Counted from the stretch's first letter, positions 1 to 9,501 are shown. The stretch is DNA of 64,000 bases from Algoriphagus sp. (GCA_018336015.1 JAGXQZ010000075.1:1-64000), one strand, 5' to 3'. A program made the numbers and translations. The notes: generated by a model not told the origin, from the sequence alone.

Positions 1-209
1 CTGTCGCTGCTGGCCAAATGGTTCGCAGACTCTTCGTAGCTGTAGCTGGCAGTTGCCGTACCCGCATTGATGTTGTTTGCGTAGCTTGCTGCAGGTGTCA
101 GATTCAATCCGCCCGCGCCGGTTACGGTCACCGTAGCCGGAGTGATCTCTGAACCGGTGTAAGTAAACGGTCCGCCGTTGATCGTTACCGTGGTAACGGT
201 CGGTGCTTT
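1..209 (-). repeat. MBG coding repeat, copy 2 (partial)
   Basis: This segment matches 451-659 with seven mismatches (87, 135, 141, 142, 143, 153, 173) over 209 bases. The period is 450 bp, or exactly 150 codons. The repeat may extend beyond the window. Confidence 0.9.
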
Positions 210-1874
210 GTTGATCACGATGTCAACCGATCCGCTTGCATTGTTGTAGTTGCCGGTCACATCGGTAAACGTCCAGTTTGCCGTGCCGCCAGGTACGTTG
301 GTGAAGGTTGCACCAAGGTCTAGACCTGCAAGGTCTTCGCCCATCACGCCTTTCGCTGTGCCGGTTGCTCCATGAGCTGTGCCGTCATAGGTTACCGTCT
401 TGCCTGTAACCACAATCGTTGCATCTGCCTTTCCGATCGTGAAGTTCTTACTGTCGCTGCTGGCCAAATGGTTCGCAGACTCTTCGTAGCTGTAGCTGGC
501 AGTTGCCGTACCCGCATTGATGTTGTTTGCGTAGCTGGCTGCAGGTGTCAGATTCAATCCGCCCGCGCCGGTTACGGTCACCGTGGCCGGTTCGATCTCT
601 GAGCCGGTGTAAGTAAACGGTCCACCGTTGATCGTTACCGTGGTAACGGTCGGTGCTTTATCAATATTCGCAGTCGTGTTGTTTACTGCTGTAAGCGTAT
701 AGTTTCCAACATCAGCGCCGCTTAAGGATGCTCCAGTTAAGGTTACCGTTTTTCCAATTCCTGCATTTGCATCATTAAAAGTTGCTGTGCCTCCAATTAA
801 AGTAACCGCATCAGGGGAAATCACCCCATTCAAAGTCCTAGTCAAGACCGTTGCACTCGTGTTGCCGTCGTATACCTTGTCGTCTGCAGTGAAATTGCCT
901 GAAATTTCCTTTTTGTTAACAGTTAAAGATGCAGGATTACTTGTAACAGGTGTACCACAACCGCCTGAAATAATTACTCGATATTGGTAACCAGACATGG
1001 CTACGGTTGGGTTTGAAACAGTCAATGTTTCAGAGTTAACTCCTGAATAGATGTCTCCATTAGAAATATTGGTAAAGCCGGAACCTGTATTCACTTGCCA
1101 TTGAAGAGTTTTGGTACCAACACCAGAGTACACTACAGAAAAACTTGCCCCATTTCCATAGGTGATTGATTGATTTGATGGCTGAGTAGATATCAATGCT
1201 GGAGAACAAAATAATTCGTAAACAGCATTTACATTTATTGCCACGCTTCCTCCACCAGTATTAAAACCAGAAGCAGGGGATGATGAAACAAGGCTGTATA
1301 AATTTCCACTTGAAGAAAGTGTGGATGGATAAGTATATGTTAAATTTTGATTTTGAATTCCTAATGCAGGCGTAGATGGTCCAGGGGTTGAAAACACAAC
1401 TGTTCCATCTCTTAAACCTTGACCTTGAGGATGGCTCCAATTTACAGAAACAGAAACTCCACTTGGCAAACCTGTAGTTGAAAAAGTAATATTCCCATCC
1501 GTAAAATAAGTGAAGGCAGTCGCACCCGTTGAATGCCCGATCGCATAGGCTGTAAAGGCAACTCCCAGGTGACGTTCCAGAATTTCGATCTGAACTGACC
1601 AGTTTCCATTTTCATCTACAGGAATACTTTCAAAGAAATAAGCATCCCCAAAATAGGGATCTTCCTCAATGTGGAGTTCAACGGTCTGATCTTGGGTCCA
1701 ACCCGAACCAGAGATTGTCGCAATCTCTCCAGGAAGGTAGTCGTCCTTGTCGGAGGTGATTTTAGGCTCATAAGCCTCCTGCCCCCAACTCTCCTGACTT
1801 ATCATCCCCGATAAGCCGATCGTCATAACCAGCATCAAAAGCCTGGTCCAATTCAGTAAAATTTTCTTTCCCAT
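1..1874 (-). CDS. MBG/YDG-domain repetitive surface protein, C-terminus beyond window
   Basis: The frame is open from the ATG at 1874 to the window edge, giving at least 624 residues with no stop. The N-terminus is a signal peptide (Lys-rich start, hydrophobic core around residues 8-26). Residues about 36-110 form a module of the type DKDDYLPGEIATISGSGW that is common at the start of bacterial adhesin-like proteins. An Ig-like stretch follows, then a YDG domain (around 320-400, motif KVYDGNT) and at least three MBG modules (from about 400). The first and third MBG modules are almost identical. The protein is probably secreted or surface bound, perhaps with a gliding/type IX C-terminal signal that would lie outside the window. 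Its ligand cannot be inferred. The MBG part (1-660) is visibly richer in G+C than the N-terminal half, which suggests gene conversion or acquired modules. Confidence 0.85.
   Translation of the reverse strand, partial: MGKKILLNWTRLLMLVMTIGLSGMISQESWGQEAYEPKITSDKDDYLPGEIATISGSGWTQDQTVELHIEEDPYFGDAYFFESIPVDENGNWSVQIEILERHLGVAFTAYAIGHSTGATAFTYFTDGNITFSTTGLPSGVSVSVNWSHPQGQGLRDGTVVFSTPGPSTPALGIQNQNLTYTYPSTLSSSGNLYSLVSSSPASGFNTGGGSVAINVNAVYELFCSPALISTQPSNQSITYGNGASFSVVYSGVGTKTLQWQVNTGSGFTNISNGDIYSGVNSETLTVSNPTVAMSGYQYRVIISGGCGTPVTSNPASLTVNKKEISGNFTADDKVYDGNTSATVLTRTLNGVISPDAVTLIGGTATFNDANAGIGKTVTLTGASLSGADVGNYTLTAVNNTTANIDKAPTVTTVTINGGPFTYTGSEIEPATVTVTGAGGLNLTPAASYANNINAGTATASYSYEESANHLASSDSKNFTIGKADATIVVTGKTVTYDGTAHGATGTAKGVMGEDLAGLDLGATFTNVPGGTANWTFTDVTGNYNNASGSVDIVINKAPTVTTVTINGGPFTYTGSEITPATVTVTGAGGLNLTPAASYANNINAGTATASYSYEESANHLASSD
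451..659 (-). repeat. MBG coding repeat, copy 1
   Basis: This is the partner of the repeat at 1-209. It is in frame within the same surface-protein gene, and identity stops abruptly at 659/660. Confidence 0.9.
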
Positions 1875-2327
1875 AGTTGTATCAAATAATTCACCTTAAA
1901 AACTGAGTGGGATCTGACCAATCCATAAAAAACTCGTGATCAATCCACTAAGTGAATTGACAAATATTGAAAGTAAATTGAATTTTTAAAATATATTAAA
2001 ACATTTTATTAATGTTTTTTTGCACTTTAAATACTGTTTTTCGTTTTAGGTAACATTTCATATCATTTTTAATTAAACAATTAGTAGTTTGAATACTCAA
2101 GGAAAACCGAATGCGGGATAGATAATACCTCAATCTCCATAGCTTTCAATGGACTATTTTGGGAAATACTTCTAGTCACGTAATCACACTTTACCGTCCA
2201 AAAAAATGCACTTACCGGTTAATTGAGCTCGGGATATTTTCAGATAAAAAGAGTTATTCCCAGGATTATAGGTTCTGCTCATGACTAAATCCCGATTTTT
2301 AAATTAATTTCCAGTAATTCGAAGTCA
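1875..2327. other. A+T-rich intergenic region, divergent promoters presumed
   Basis: About 450 bp separates the divergent surface-protein and secreted-protein genes. It is strongly A+T rich. I found no ORF, RNA or convincing repeat, and no exact TAnnTTTG element at proper spacing. The closest is TAGTTTG near 2088 on the plus strand, one base short. Confidence 0.5.
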
Positions 2328-2918
2328 ATGAAAAAATCACTGTTCGTTTCTCTTTTAATTCTTCTGTTTTTTCAAGAAGTAAAGTCTCAAAATCACTCAA
2401 TTTCTATCGAAACTGAGTTGGATAAATACTTTCAAGCCACCCAAAACAAGGACTGGAAGGCAGTCATAGATATGATCAATCCCAAGGTTTTCAGTTTTAC
2501 CGCAAAGGAACAAATGGTCCAACTCTATTCCCAAATGGAATCGGATGCCGGAATGGAAATGAATTTCACGGAAATGGAAATTCTGAAAATCAGAAAAGGG
2601 GTAGAATGGAGAGATACTACCTACGTGCCTGTAGACTATAAAATCACCCTAATCGTTGACCTAAATCCAAGCAGATACCAAGATCCTGACATGTTGAAAT
2701 CAATATCAACCGGTTTTGAAGTTGTCTACGGCGGTCAGGATATTTCTTTTGATAGAGAGCGGATGAGCTTTACGATCAGGGCAAAAAGCACACTGATTGC
2801 CTCTTCGCTGCTCAACTCGGAGCAATGGTATTTTGGAGAATACAAACCGACGGATCCAATCACCAAACTTATCTTTCCGGAAGAAATCTTAAAAAGATTG
2901 GAGCAGGGCTGGAATTAA
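2328..2918 (+). CDS. Secreted protein of unknown function
   Basis: This 196-residue protein has a clear signal peptide (MKK, hydrophobic core, cleavage near VKSQ). I do not recognise a specific family. The segment after the signal (ETELDKYFQATQNKDWKAV) resembles the first helix of small NTF2/SnoaL-like folds, in which a helix is followed by a curved sheet, but this is only a guess. It ends 63 bp before the ATG of the GH30 lipoprotein, so co-transcription is possible. Export to the periplasm is the only safe inference. Confidence 0.7.
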   Translation: MKKSLFVSLLILLFFQEVKSQNHSISIETELDKYFQATQNKDWKAVIDMINPKVFSFTAKEQMVQLYSQMESDAGMEMNFTEMEILKIRKGVEWRDTTYVPVDYKITLIVDLNPSRYQDPDMLKSISTGFEVVYGGQDISFDRERMSFTIRAKSTLIASSLLNSEQWYFGEYKPTDPITKLIFPEEILKRLEQGWN

Positions 2919-2981
2919 AGCTTCTTGTTAACTTTACCTGACTTCAAAAAAGTCTCTCTTACGACCTTATCTATTCATCCG

Positions 2982-4370
2982 ATGAGTTACAAATACCTCT
3001 CCCTTTCTCTACTTTTTTCAGTTTTCATATCCTGTAGCAAACCTACTCCAATACAGGAATTCTGGCTTACGGATCCTAAAGGAGGCGTTCTCTTTGAAAT
3101 GGTGAAGGAAGTGCAAAGTCCTAAAGATTCGCTTGTAACCATCGTGGTTGATCCAGAAACCACCTACCAAACCATGGATGGATTTGGTTTTACCTTGAGT
3201 CAGGGATCGGCCAAACATCTTTTGGCCATGAGCGATTCTGCCCGATCCGCTTTGCTTAAGGAATTATTTGGAAATGGAGACAAAGACATACGGGTGTCTT
3301 ACCTAAGGCTTCCTGTGGCAGCTTCCGACCTAAATGAGTTTCCTTTTTCCTACAATGACCTGAAGGATTCATTGGCCACAGATCCCGAGTTGAAAAACTT
3401 CAGCCTAAGTTACGATACCTTGGATGTCATTCCGGTCTTAAAGCAAATCCTGGGAATAAACCCCACTATCAAACTGATGGCTTCACCTTGGTCTCCTCCC
3501 AATTGGATGAAGGACAACAAAGACTCTCGGGGGGGATCACTATTGGAGGAATTTGAACCTGCTTACGCCCAATATCTGGTGAAGTACATCCAGGAAATGG
3601 AGAAGTTGGGTTTCTCGATCGAGGCTTTGACCATTCAAAATGAACCTTTACATCCAGGAAACAACCCATCCCTCCTGATGCATCCTGAACAGCAAGCCCG
3701 ATTTATTGGAAGACACCTGGGTCCTGCATTTCAGGCATCAGGAATCACTACCAAGATTCTGGTCTATGACCACAATGCCGACCGTCCAGACTATCCCATT
3801 ACTGTCCTGAGCGATTCAATAGCTAATCCATTTATTGATGGATCGGCTTTTCACTTGTATGGAGGACAAATTGATGCGCTTTCTGAAGTTCATCAGGCTT
3901 TTCCTGACAAGAACATTTATTTTACCGAGCAATGGGTTGGCGCTCCGGGAAGCTTAGAAGGAGACATCCCTTGGCATGTGAAAAATCTATTGATCGGCGC
4001 TCCCCGCAACTGGGCCAAAACTGTTTTGGAATGGAACCTCAGCTCGAATCCCGAACTTACCCCTCACACCGATCGAGGTGGATGTGAAAAATGTCTTGGC
4101 GCAGTTACCATTGATGGAGACTTTATTGCGCGTAATCCTGCATACTTCGTGATTGCCCATGCCAGCAAATTTGTGGATCCGGGATCATTTAGGATCGACT
4201 CAAGTGTTGCTGAAGGCCTTCCAAATGTAGCTTTCATCCGCCCTGACGGCAAAAAAGTCCTCATTGCTTTGAATGATTCTTCCCAGCCAATTCATTTCAA
4301 AATTCAGGAAAATGAAAAATTCATTTACGGCTCCTTAAGTCCCGGAGCTACCGGAACTTGGGTTTGGTAA
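2982..4370 (+). CDS. Glycoside hydrolase family 30 lipoprotein
   Basis: The 462-residue protein starts at the ATG at 2982. The frame stays open upstream to a TTG at 2925, but only the ATG gives a proper lipoprotein signal ending in FSVFISC, with Cys17 as the lipidated residue. The GH30 hallmarks are TMDGFGFTLSQG near the N-terminus, the acid/base Glu221 in IQNEP and the nucleophile Glu316 in YFTEQW. SPWSPPNWMK is another conserved block. The family includes glucosylceramidases and endo-beta-1,6-glucanases; the exact substrate cannot be read from the sequence. It is likely anchored in the outer membrane or periplasm. It converges on the oxidoreductase gene across a shared terminator. Confidence 0.9.
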   Translation: MSYKYLSLSLLFSVFISCSKPTPIQEFWLTDPKGGVLFEMVKEVQSPKDSLVTIVVDPETTYQTMDGFGFTLSQGSAKHLLAMSDSARSALLKELFGNGDKDIRVSYLRLPVAASDLNEFPFSYNDLKDSLATDPELKNFSLSYDTLDVIPVLKQILGINPTIKLMASPWSPPNWMKDNKDSRGGSLLEEFEPAYAQYLVKYIQEMEKLGFSIEALTIQNEPLHPGNNPSLLMHPEQQARFIGRHLGPAFQASGITTKILVYDHNADRPDYPITVLSDSIANPFIDGSAFHLYGGQIDALSEVHQAFPDKNIYFTEQWVGAPGSLEGDIPWHVKNLLIGAPRNWAKTVLEWNLSSNPELTPHTDRGGCEKCLGAVTIDGDFIARNPAYFVIAHASKFVDPGSFRIDSSVAEGLPNVAFIRPDGKKVLIALNDSSQPIHFKIQENEKFIYGSLSPGATGTWVW

Positions 4371-4378
4371 GCAATGAA

Positions 4379-4407
4379 AAACCCTCCAGAATCTTTCCGG
4401 AGGGTTT
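4379..4407. terminator. Bidirectional terminator
   Basis: A perfect 9-bp stem (AAACCCTCC / GGAGGGTTT) with an 11-nt loop lies between the convergent GH30 and oxidoreductase genes. It has A-rich sequence on the left and GTTTTAATTT on the right. Confidence 0.85.
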
Positions 4408-4432
4408 GCAGTTTTAATTTCGTACTTCCTAT

Positions 4433-5776
4433 TTACACTTTTGGCACCTGCCAGCCATTGTGGTAATTGGCTTTCATTAATTGGTTGGCATCTGCATCAG
4501 TAAATTGATTTTTGGCAGCATCCCAGTACACTTTCTTGCCTGTCTTGTAAGCAATATTTCCCATTTGGGCATTGATCGCGGCGACTGAACCGGTCTGAAT
4601 AGCGCACTTAAGCAACTTGGGATCGTTAGCGGTCATGGCCTCTACAAAATTGACCGCATGAAGGTCTAAAGCACTAGGTCCTGCAGGTCGGGTATGGGGT
4701 ACTTCTTCTACCTTTGGCTTTCGCTGACCGTCCACATTTTCGGTTTCAGGGATTACTTTCCAACCACCACGATTAACGACCAAGGTCGCATTGTTTCCAA
4801 CAAACGCAATACCTTCTGTGGTGCCGTAGTTTCCTCCGTCGATACCTGTAGCATGCTCCCATAGCATATTAAATCCGTCGTATTCATACACAGTCTGAAG
4901 GGTATCAGGCGTCTCAGAAGCATCATCTGGATAAGCAAATTTCCCACCTGAAGCCATCACTGATTTAGGAGCACTTACACCCATTGCATAGAGTGCAATG
5001 TCGATCTCATGAACTCCCCAATCCGTCATCAATCCGCCCGCATAATCCCAAAACCAACGAAAATTGAAATGGAAGCGGTTGGCATTGAATTCTCTTTTCG
5101 GAGCAGGACCCAGCCACATGTTGTAATCCACTCCAGTCGGAACTGGACCATTGGCTACTACAGGTACCGGCTTCATCCAGCCTTGATATGCCCAGCATTT
5201 CACCAGACGGATCTGTCCGAGTTTTCCGGACTTCACATATTGAATAGCCTGATCATATTGCGAACCCGACCGTTGCCACTGTCCAACCTGGACAATTTTG
5301 CCGTAGCGTTCTTGGGCTTTGACCATGATTTGGCATTCTTCAATGGTATTGGCTATCGGTTTTTCTACGTAGACATGCTTTCCAGCAGATACTGCATCTA
5401 CCATGTTCAGGCAATGCCAATGGTCCGGAGTACCAACGATCACTACATCGATATCCTTGTCCTCGAGCATTTTACGATAGTCTTTGTATTGCTTGGGACG
5501 GGTGCCACGGAGCTTGAATACATCCTCGCTTCGCTGATCGAGCACACTCTGATCGATGTCACAGATCGCCACACAATTGACTTGAGGTATTTTCAGGTGG
5601 GCATTCATATTGGACCAGCCCATTCCTTTACAACCGATTAAGCCGTAGTTGATCTGGTCATTTGGACCAATTGTCCTTGTGAATCGACCAAAATCAGCCG
5701 CAGTGAGAACCGATGGCATACTCAAACCGGCTCCTAGCAGCATGGTGTTTTGTATAAATTTTCTTCTTGAAGTCAT
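4433..5776 (-). CDS. Gfo/Idh/MocA family oxidoreductase with Tat signal
   Basis: This 447-residue NAD(P)-dependent sugar oxidoreductase opens with a twin-arginine signal (SRRKFIQ plus a hydrophobic stretch), so it is exported folded to the periplasm. The Rossmann fold starts near residue 43 with GLIGCKGMG, a G-x-G-x-x-G variant. The conserved EKP motif (VYVEKPIANT) is in the N-terminal third, and a GFO_IDH_MocA C-terminal domain follows with the DWGVHEID block. Periplasmic members of this group oxidise sugars or glycosides at C3. The neighbouring DUF1080 gene on the same strand (234 bp upstream) encodes the matching 3-keto-glycoside hydrolase type, so the two probably work together. The substrate is unknown. 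Confidence 0.92.
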   Translation of the reverse strand: MTSRRKFIQNTMLLGAGLSMPSVLTAADFGRFTRTIGPNDQINYGLIGCKGMGWSNMNAHLKIPQVNCVAICDIDQSVLDQRSEDVFKLRGTRPKQYKDYRKMLEDKDIDVVIVGTPDHWHCLNMVDAVSAGKHVYVEKPIANTIEECQIMVKAQERYGKIVQVGQWQRSGSQYDQAIQYVKSGKLGQIRLVKCWAYQGWMKPVPVVANGPVPTGVDYNMWLGPAPKREFNANRFHFNFRWFWDYAGGLMTDWGVHEIDIALYAMGVSAPKSVMASGGKFAYPDDASETPDTLQTVYEYDGFNMLWEHATGIDGGNYGTTEGIAFVGNNATLVVNRGGWKVIPETENVDGQRKPKVEEVPHTRPAGPSALDLHAVNFVEAMTANDPKLLKCAIQTGSVAAINAQMGNIAYKTGKKVYWDAAKNQFTDADANQLMKANYHNGWQVPKV

Positions 5777-5787
5777 GGTTTTTAGGT

Positions 5788-5985
5788 TATTGAGTTATTT
5801 GTTATTGAGATATTCACGATTTCAGATTTACGAATTACGAGATTCTGAGAAGTTTCAATCCCTTTTGCACAATTCGACAATTAATGGATTGAATCCAAAT
5901 TGGTGCATAACTCTAATTTATATGTCGTAAATCGTCATTCGTAAATCGTAAATTTTAAGAATCTTCATTCATAAATCGTAAATCA
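5788..5985. repeat. Degenerate inverted heptamer repeat region
   Basis: The left part holds a 15-bp tandem (GTTATTGAG plus six bases, twice, 5788-5817), followed by TTTACGAATTACGAG. The right part holds the heptamer CGTAAAT at 5926, 5940 and 5947, with the variant CGTCATT at 5933. A second block (CATTCATAAATCGTAAAT, 5966-5983) lies 30 bp after its twin at 5936. The left heptamers are inverted relative to the right ones. The array runs up to the stop codon of the DUF1080 gene. Confidence 0.65.
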
Positions 5986-6750
5986 CAACGGTCTCACCCA
6001 AATATTTCTAAATCTCACCGGATTGCCATGGTCTTGCAGCTTAATCGGCAACGCCTCAGCATGAGCCTTGTAGTTAGGGATCCCGATGTATTCAGTTGGA
6101 CCTTTTAGAATTACATTGTTTTGCACCACTACCCCATTGATCAAGACAGTCACTGTAGCAGGAGAAGTTACCATGCCATTTTTGTCAAAACGTGGAGCTT
6201 TGAAGATGATATCATAGTAATTCCACTCTCCTGGAGCTCTAAGTGGATTAACCAAAGGCGGATGCTGCTTGTAGATAGATCCGGCCTGACCGTTGGTGTA
6301 AGTCTTGCTTTCGTAGCTGTCGAGGATTTGCACTTCATACATACCCATTAGGAAAAAACCGGAGTTGCCTCTGCCTTGTCCTTCACCCACGATCTCGGTA
6401 GGTGCAGACCATTCCACATGGTACTGCGCATCACCAAACGGAAGCTTGGACTGGATATCTCCCTTTCCACGAACAACTACCAATTCACCGTTTTCGATTT
6501 TCCACTCAGCCGGCGCATTTCCATCTTTTGCAGAAACAAAGTTGTTGAGGCTTGTTCCGTCAAATAGCACGATTGCATCAGAAGGTGGAAGGTTGTTTTG
6601 AGCCCCCGGGGTGATTTTCGGTGGAACAGGCGTGTAAAATTCCGTCGCCTGAGGAGGCATGGGAGGTGGGGTTGGATTTTGCTGGGCTAGGGTCAATTGG
6701 CTCAACATCATACCGCTTGCCATCAAGGCAAGAGAAAATAATTTTTTCAT
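5983..6750 (-). CDS. DUF1080 (3-keto-disaccharide hydrolase) family protein
   Basis: The 255-residue protein starts at the ATG at 6750 (MKKLFSLALMASG), which gives a clean signal peptide cleaved after TLAQ. An upstream start at 6780 would put ten odd residues before it. The mature protein is one DUF1080 (Pfam PF06439) jelly-roll domain: IVLFDGTSLNNF, then WKIENGELVV, GNSGFFLMGMYEVQILDS and GEWNYYDIIFKAPRF, ending in PVRFRNIWVRPL. Members cleave glycosidic bonds of 3-keto-glycosides. It sits upstream of the Tat-exported oxidoreductase on the same strand and likely acts on its product in the periplasm. A second paralogue lies at 60565. Confidence 0.92.
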   Translation of the reverse strand: MKKLFSLALMASGMMLSQLTLAQQNPTPPPMPPQATEFYTPVPPKITPGAQNNLPPSDAIVLFDGTSLNNFVSAKDGNAPAEWKIENGELVVVRGKGDIQSKLPFGDAQYHVEWSAPTEIVGEGQGRGNSGFFLMGMYEVQILDSYESKTYTNGQAGSIYKQHPPLVNPLRAPGEWNYYDIIFKAPRFDKNGMVTSPATVTVLINGVVVQNNVILKGPTEYIGIPNYKAHAEALPIKLQDHGNPVRFRNIWVRPL

Positions 6751-6886
6751 AGTACAATAGATTATTTTAGGATACTTCACTAATCCAATAAATTACTGGA
6801 AAAAAGGTGTGAAACGAAAAGCCGTTGATGGATTTTTGATGGAATTGCCCTATTACTTTTCTACTTTTCTGAAAAAAACCACCGCT

Positions 6887-9427
6887 ATGCGCAGACCTTT
6901 ACTCGGACTGATTTTCGGCTTTTTATTCAGTTTACAAGCCTTTGCCCAGGAGGAATATTATTTCCCCGGAGAAAAATTTGATCCCGCTATCCCCTCACCT
7001 TCTCAGTTTTTGGGTTACCCAATCGGAGACTGGCACACGCGCTACGACCTGATTGTAAGGTACTTCGAAAAACTCGATCAGCTCAGCGAAACTGCTAAAC
7101 TGCAAACCATAGGTTACACTCATGAGCATAGACCCAAGGTCATCCTGACTATTGCCTCAGCCAAAAACATGGGTAATCTGGAGCAAATCCGCCAAAAACA
7201 ACTTCAATTGGCTGACCCATCTCAGCCAAAACCAACTGTAGCCGACATGCCTTCCATCATCCACCTTGGATATGGAGTTCATGGAAACGAGCCTTCATCT
7301 GCAGAAGCAGCCATGCTGACCGCCTATTGGCTGATGGCTTCACAGTCTGATTTGGCAAAGAATCTTAGAGAAAACTCCGTGGTTCACATCGACCCAACGC
7401 TGAATCCTGACGGGCGAGACCGACACAGCCTTTGGGCCAATTCCAACAAAGGTTTTCCGGCTGTCGCCGATCCTTTGGATAGAGAGCACAACGAAGCTTG
7501 GCCGGGTGGCCGAACCAACCATTACTGGTTTGACTTAAACCGCGACTGGTTACCACTCGCTCATCCTGAGTCTAAGGTAAAAGTCGAATGGTATCATCAA
7601 TGGTATCCTAACGTGACCACGGATTTCCACGAAATGGGTACCAACAGCACCTATTTCTTCGAACCTACCAAGCCTTACGGATCAGAAAATCCGGTGGTAC
7701 CGAGAAAGAATTACGATGATATCAATCCGCGATTTGCAAAGTATTTCGCCAAGTACATGGATCAGATCGGCAGTCTCTATTGGACCAAAGAAGTTTTTGA
7801 CAACAGCTATCCGGGATATGGATCGACTTATCCTGACATTCATGGCGGGTTGGGTTTGGTTTTTGAAACTGCCAGCTCCCGAGGCCATGTGCAAAGCAGT
7901 CAGCGAGGTGACATCACTTTTGCCTTTACCATCCGAAACCATGTCGTAAACTCGCTCGCCACCATGGAAGCTGCATTGGATAATCGGGAATACATGCATG
8001 ATTACCTACGAGAGTTTTTTCAAACTGCGGTGGCGGAAGGAGCCAAAGATCCTGCAAAAAATTATGTCTTCGGAGACGAATTTGATGAAAGCAGAAACAG
8101 ACTTTTTGTGCAGTTTCTTCTCGATCACAAAATCAAAGTCTTTGAAAACACAGCCGATTTAACTGCTTCTGGCCAGTCATTCAAAAAAGGAAAGTCTTGG
8201 GTAGTACCTACCAATCAACCCCAATACCGCATGGTGCGGACCATGTTTGAATATGTGAAAGAGTTTGCAGATTCAGTGTTTTACGATGCTTCTGCTTGGA
8301 CCATGGCAGCAGCTTATGGGATGCCTTTTGCGGCAGCGCCTACGGCAAAAGCAGGAAGCCAAGTCTCAGAAGTCAGAGCTCCTTATTTCGCATTTCCTGA
8401 AGGAAAAGCTTATGCTTACCTAATTGACTGGTCAGATTACTATGCTCCCAAGATGCTCTTTGAACTCCAAAAAGCAGGAATCCATGTCGAGTCTGTTCAC
8501 CGGGCTTTTTCTTCACAAACACAAGACGGAAAAGTGGATTTTCCCGCAGGAACTTTGTTGATTCCGATGGGCTTCCAAAAGCTCAGTGCAGCAGAAGTCA
8601 GTGTAAAAATCAAAGAATTAGCCGCCAAAAATGCCCAAAAAGTCTACGCAGTACAGACTGGATTAAACTTAAGTGGCATCGATTTGGGCTCCAATTTGGT
8701 ATCAGCGGTGCAACATCCAAAAGTACTGATGATGGTCGGTACAGGTATCAACGCCAATGAAGCGGGAGAAATCTGGAACCTGCTGGACCAGCATTTTGGT
8801 ATGCCGATCACCAAAGTGAATATGGAGCAATTTGGGCGTGTCAACCTTCACCAATATAACACACTGATCCTTCCTTCCGGCAGTTACAGTGCCCTTTCCG
8901 AAGGACAAGTCAATCATCTGAAAGATTGGGTAAATCGCGGTGGAACCATCATCTCCATGAAAAGTGCCTCCCTTTGGCTCAATCAAAAAGGTATCACCAA
9001 AGAAGAATCTGTGACCCTCAAAGACGAAAAAGAACCAGCTTCCCTCCCATTCAATACCCGCAATGACTTTGAAGGTGCCAAAGAAGTAGGAGGAAGTATT
9101 TACTTAGCCGATTTGGACTTGACTCATCCGATCGCTTATGGCTATCATCGAAAAAACCTCCCTGTCTATCGAAACACAGATATTTTCATCAAACCATCCG
9201 CAGACAAATACCTGACTCCGATCAAATACACGGCAAATCCTCATTTAGGAGGCTACATCTCAAAGAGCAACCTAGATAAACTAAAGCAGAGTGCTGGAGT
9301 AGTCATTTCCTCGGCAGGTCAAGGACGCGTTGTTCACTTCTTTGATAGCCCTAATTTCAGAGGTGCTTGGTTTGGCACCAACAAGGTGTTTTTGAATGCT
9401 ATTTTTCATGGGGATAACATGGATTAG
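6887..9427 (+). CDS. M14 family zinc carboxypeptidase, secreted
   Basis: The 846-residue protein starts at the ATG at 6887 (MRRPLLGLIFGF), which directly begins a signal peptide ending in AFAQ. The longer frame from 6809 would add 26 unlikely residues. The peptidase M14 zinc site is visible: His132 and Glu135 in VHGNEPSS, and third ligand His248 in DFHEMGTNS. Arg/Asn substrate-binding blocks (DPTLNPDGRD, DLNRDW) lie between. The C-terminal half is an extra region resembling a glutamine-amidotransferase-like fold (VLMMVGTGINANEAGEI, TLILPSGSYS), as seen in long Bacteroidota M14 proteins. It probably trims peptides in the periplasm. It is transcribed away from the DUF1080 gene and is probably monocistronic. 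Confidence 0.9.
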   Translation: MRRPLLGLIFGFLFSLQAFAQEEYYFPGEKFDPAIPSPSQFLGYPIGDWHTRYDLIVRYFEKLDQLSETAKLQTIGYTHEHRPKVILTIASAKNMGNLEQIRQKQLQLADPSQPKPTVADMPSIIHLGYGVHGNEPSSAEAAMLTAYWLMASQSDLAKNLRENSVVHIDPTLNPDGRDRHSLWANSNKGFPAVADPLDREHNEAWPGGRTNHYWFDLNRDWLPLAHPESKVKVEWYHQWYPNVTTDFHEMGTNSTYFFEPTKPYGSENPVVPRKNYDDINPRFAKYFAKYMDQIGSLYWTKEVFDNSYPGYGSTYPDIHGGLGLVFETASSRGHVQSSQRGDITFAFTIRNHVVNSLATMEAALDNREYMHDYLREFFQTAVAEGAKDPAKNYVFGDEFDESRNRLFVQFLLDHKIKVFENTADLTASGQSFKKGKSWVVPTNQPQYRMVRTMFEYVKEFADSVFYDASAWTMAAAYGMPFAAAPTAKAGSQVSEVRAPYFAFPEGKAYAYLIDWSDYYAPKMLFELQKAGIHVESVHRAFSSQTQDGKVDFPAGTLLIPMGFQKLSAAEVSVKIKELAAKNAQKVYAVQTGLNLSGIDLGSNLVSAVQHPKVLMMVGTGINANEAGEIWNLLDQHFGMPITKVNMEQFGRVNLHQYNTLILPSGSYSALSEGQVNHLKDWVNRGGTIISMKSASLWLNQKGITKEESVTLKDEKEPASLPFNTRNDFEGAKEVGGSIYLADLDLTHPIAYGYHRKNLPVYRNTDIFIKPSADKYLTPIKYTANPHLGGYISKSNLDKLKQSAGVVISSAGQGRVVHFFDSPNFRGAWFGTNKVFLNAIFHGDNMD

Positions 9428-9467
9428 GTTGAGAAAATGAGAGGATGAAAAGAGATTGAAGAATAAA

Positions 9468-9501
9468 AAATGGCTGTCGAACAGAGGTTCGACAGCCATT
9501 T
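9468..9501. terminator. Strong bidirectional terminator
   Basis: A perfect 15-bp stem (left arm 9468-9482, right arm 9487-9501, core GGCTGTCGAAC) has the 4-nt loop AGAG. A run of A precedes it and TTTCT follows. It separates the convergent M14 and TonB-domain genes. Confidence 0.93.

Noticed and set aside
372-990. Plus-strand open frames of 60-76 codons
   Set aside because: They are antisense to the MBG repeat coding region and are shadows of its repeats.
5009-5641. Plus-strand open frame of 210 codons
   Set aside because: It lies wholly antisense to the Gfo/Idh/MocA gene, whose protein has all family motifs. Its own translation has no recognisable feature.
6809-6886. N-terminal extension of the M14 peptidase
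   Set aside because: The 26 added residues precede a perfect signal peptide at the ATG at 6887.
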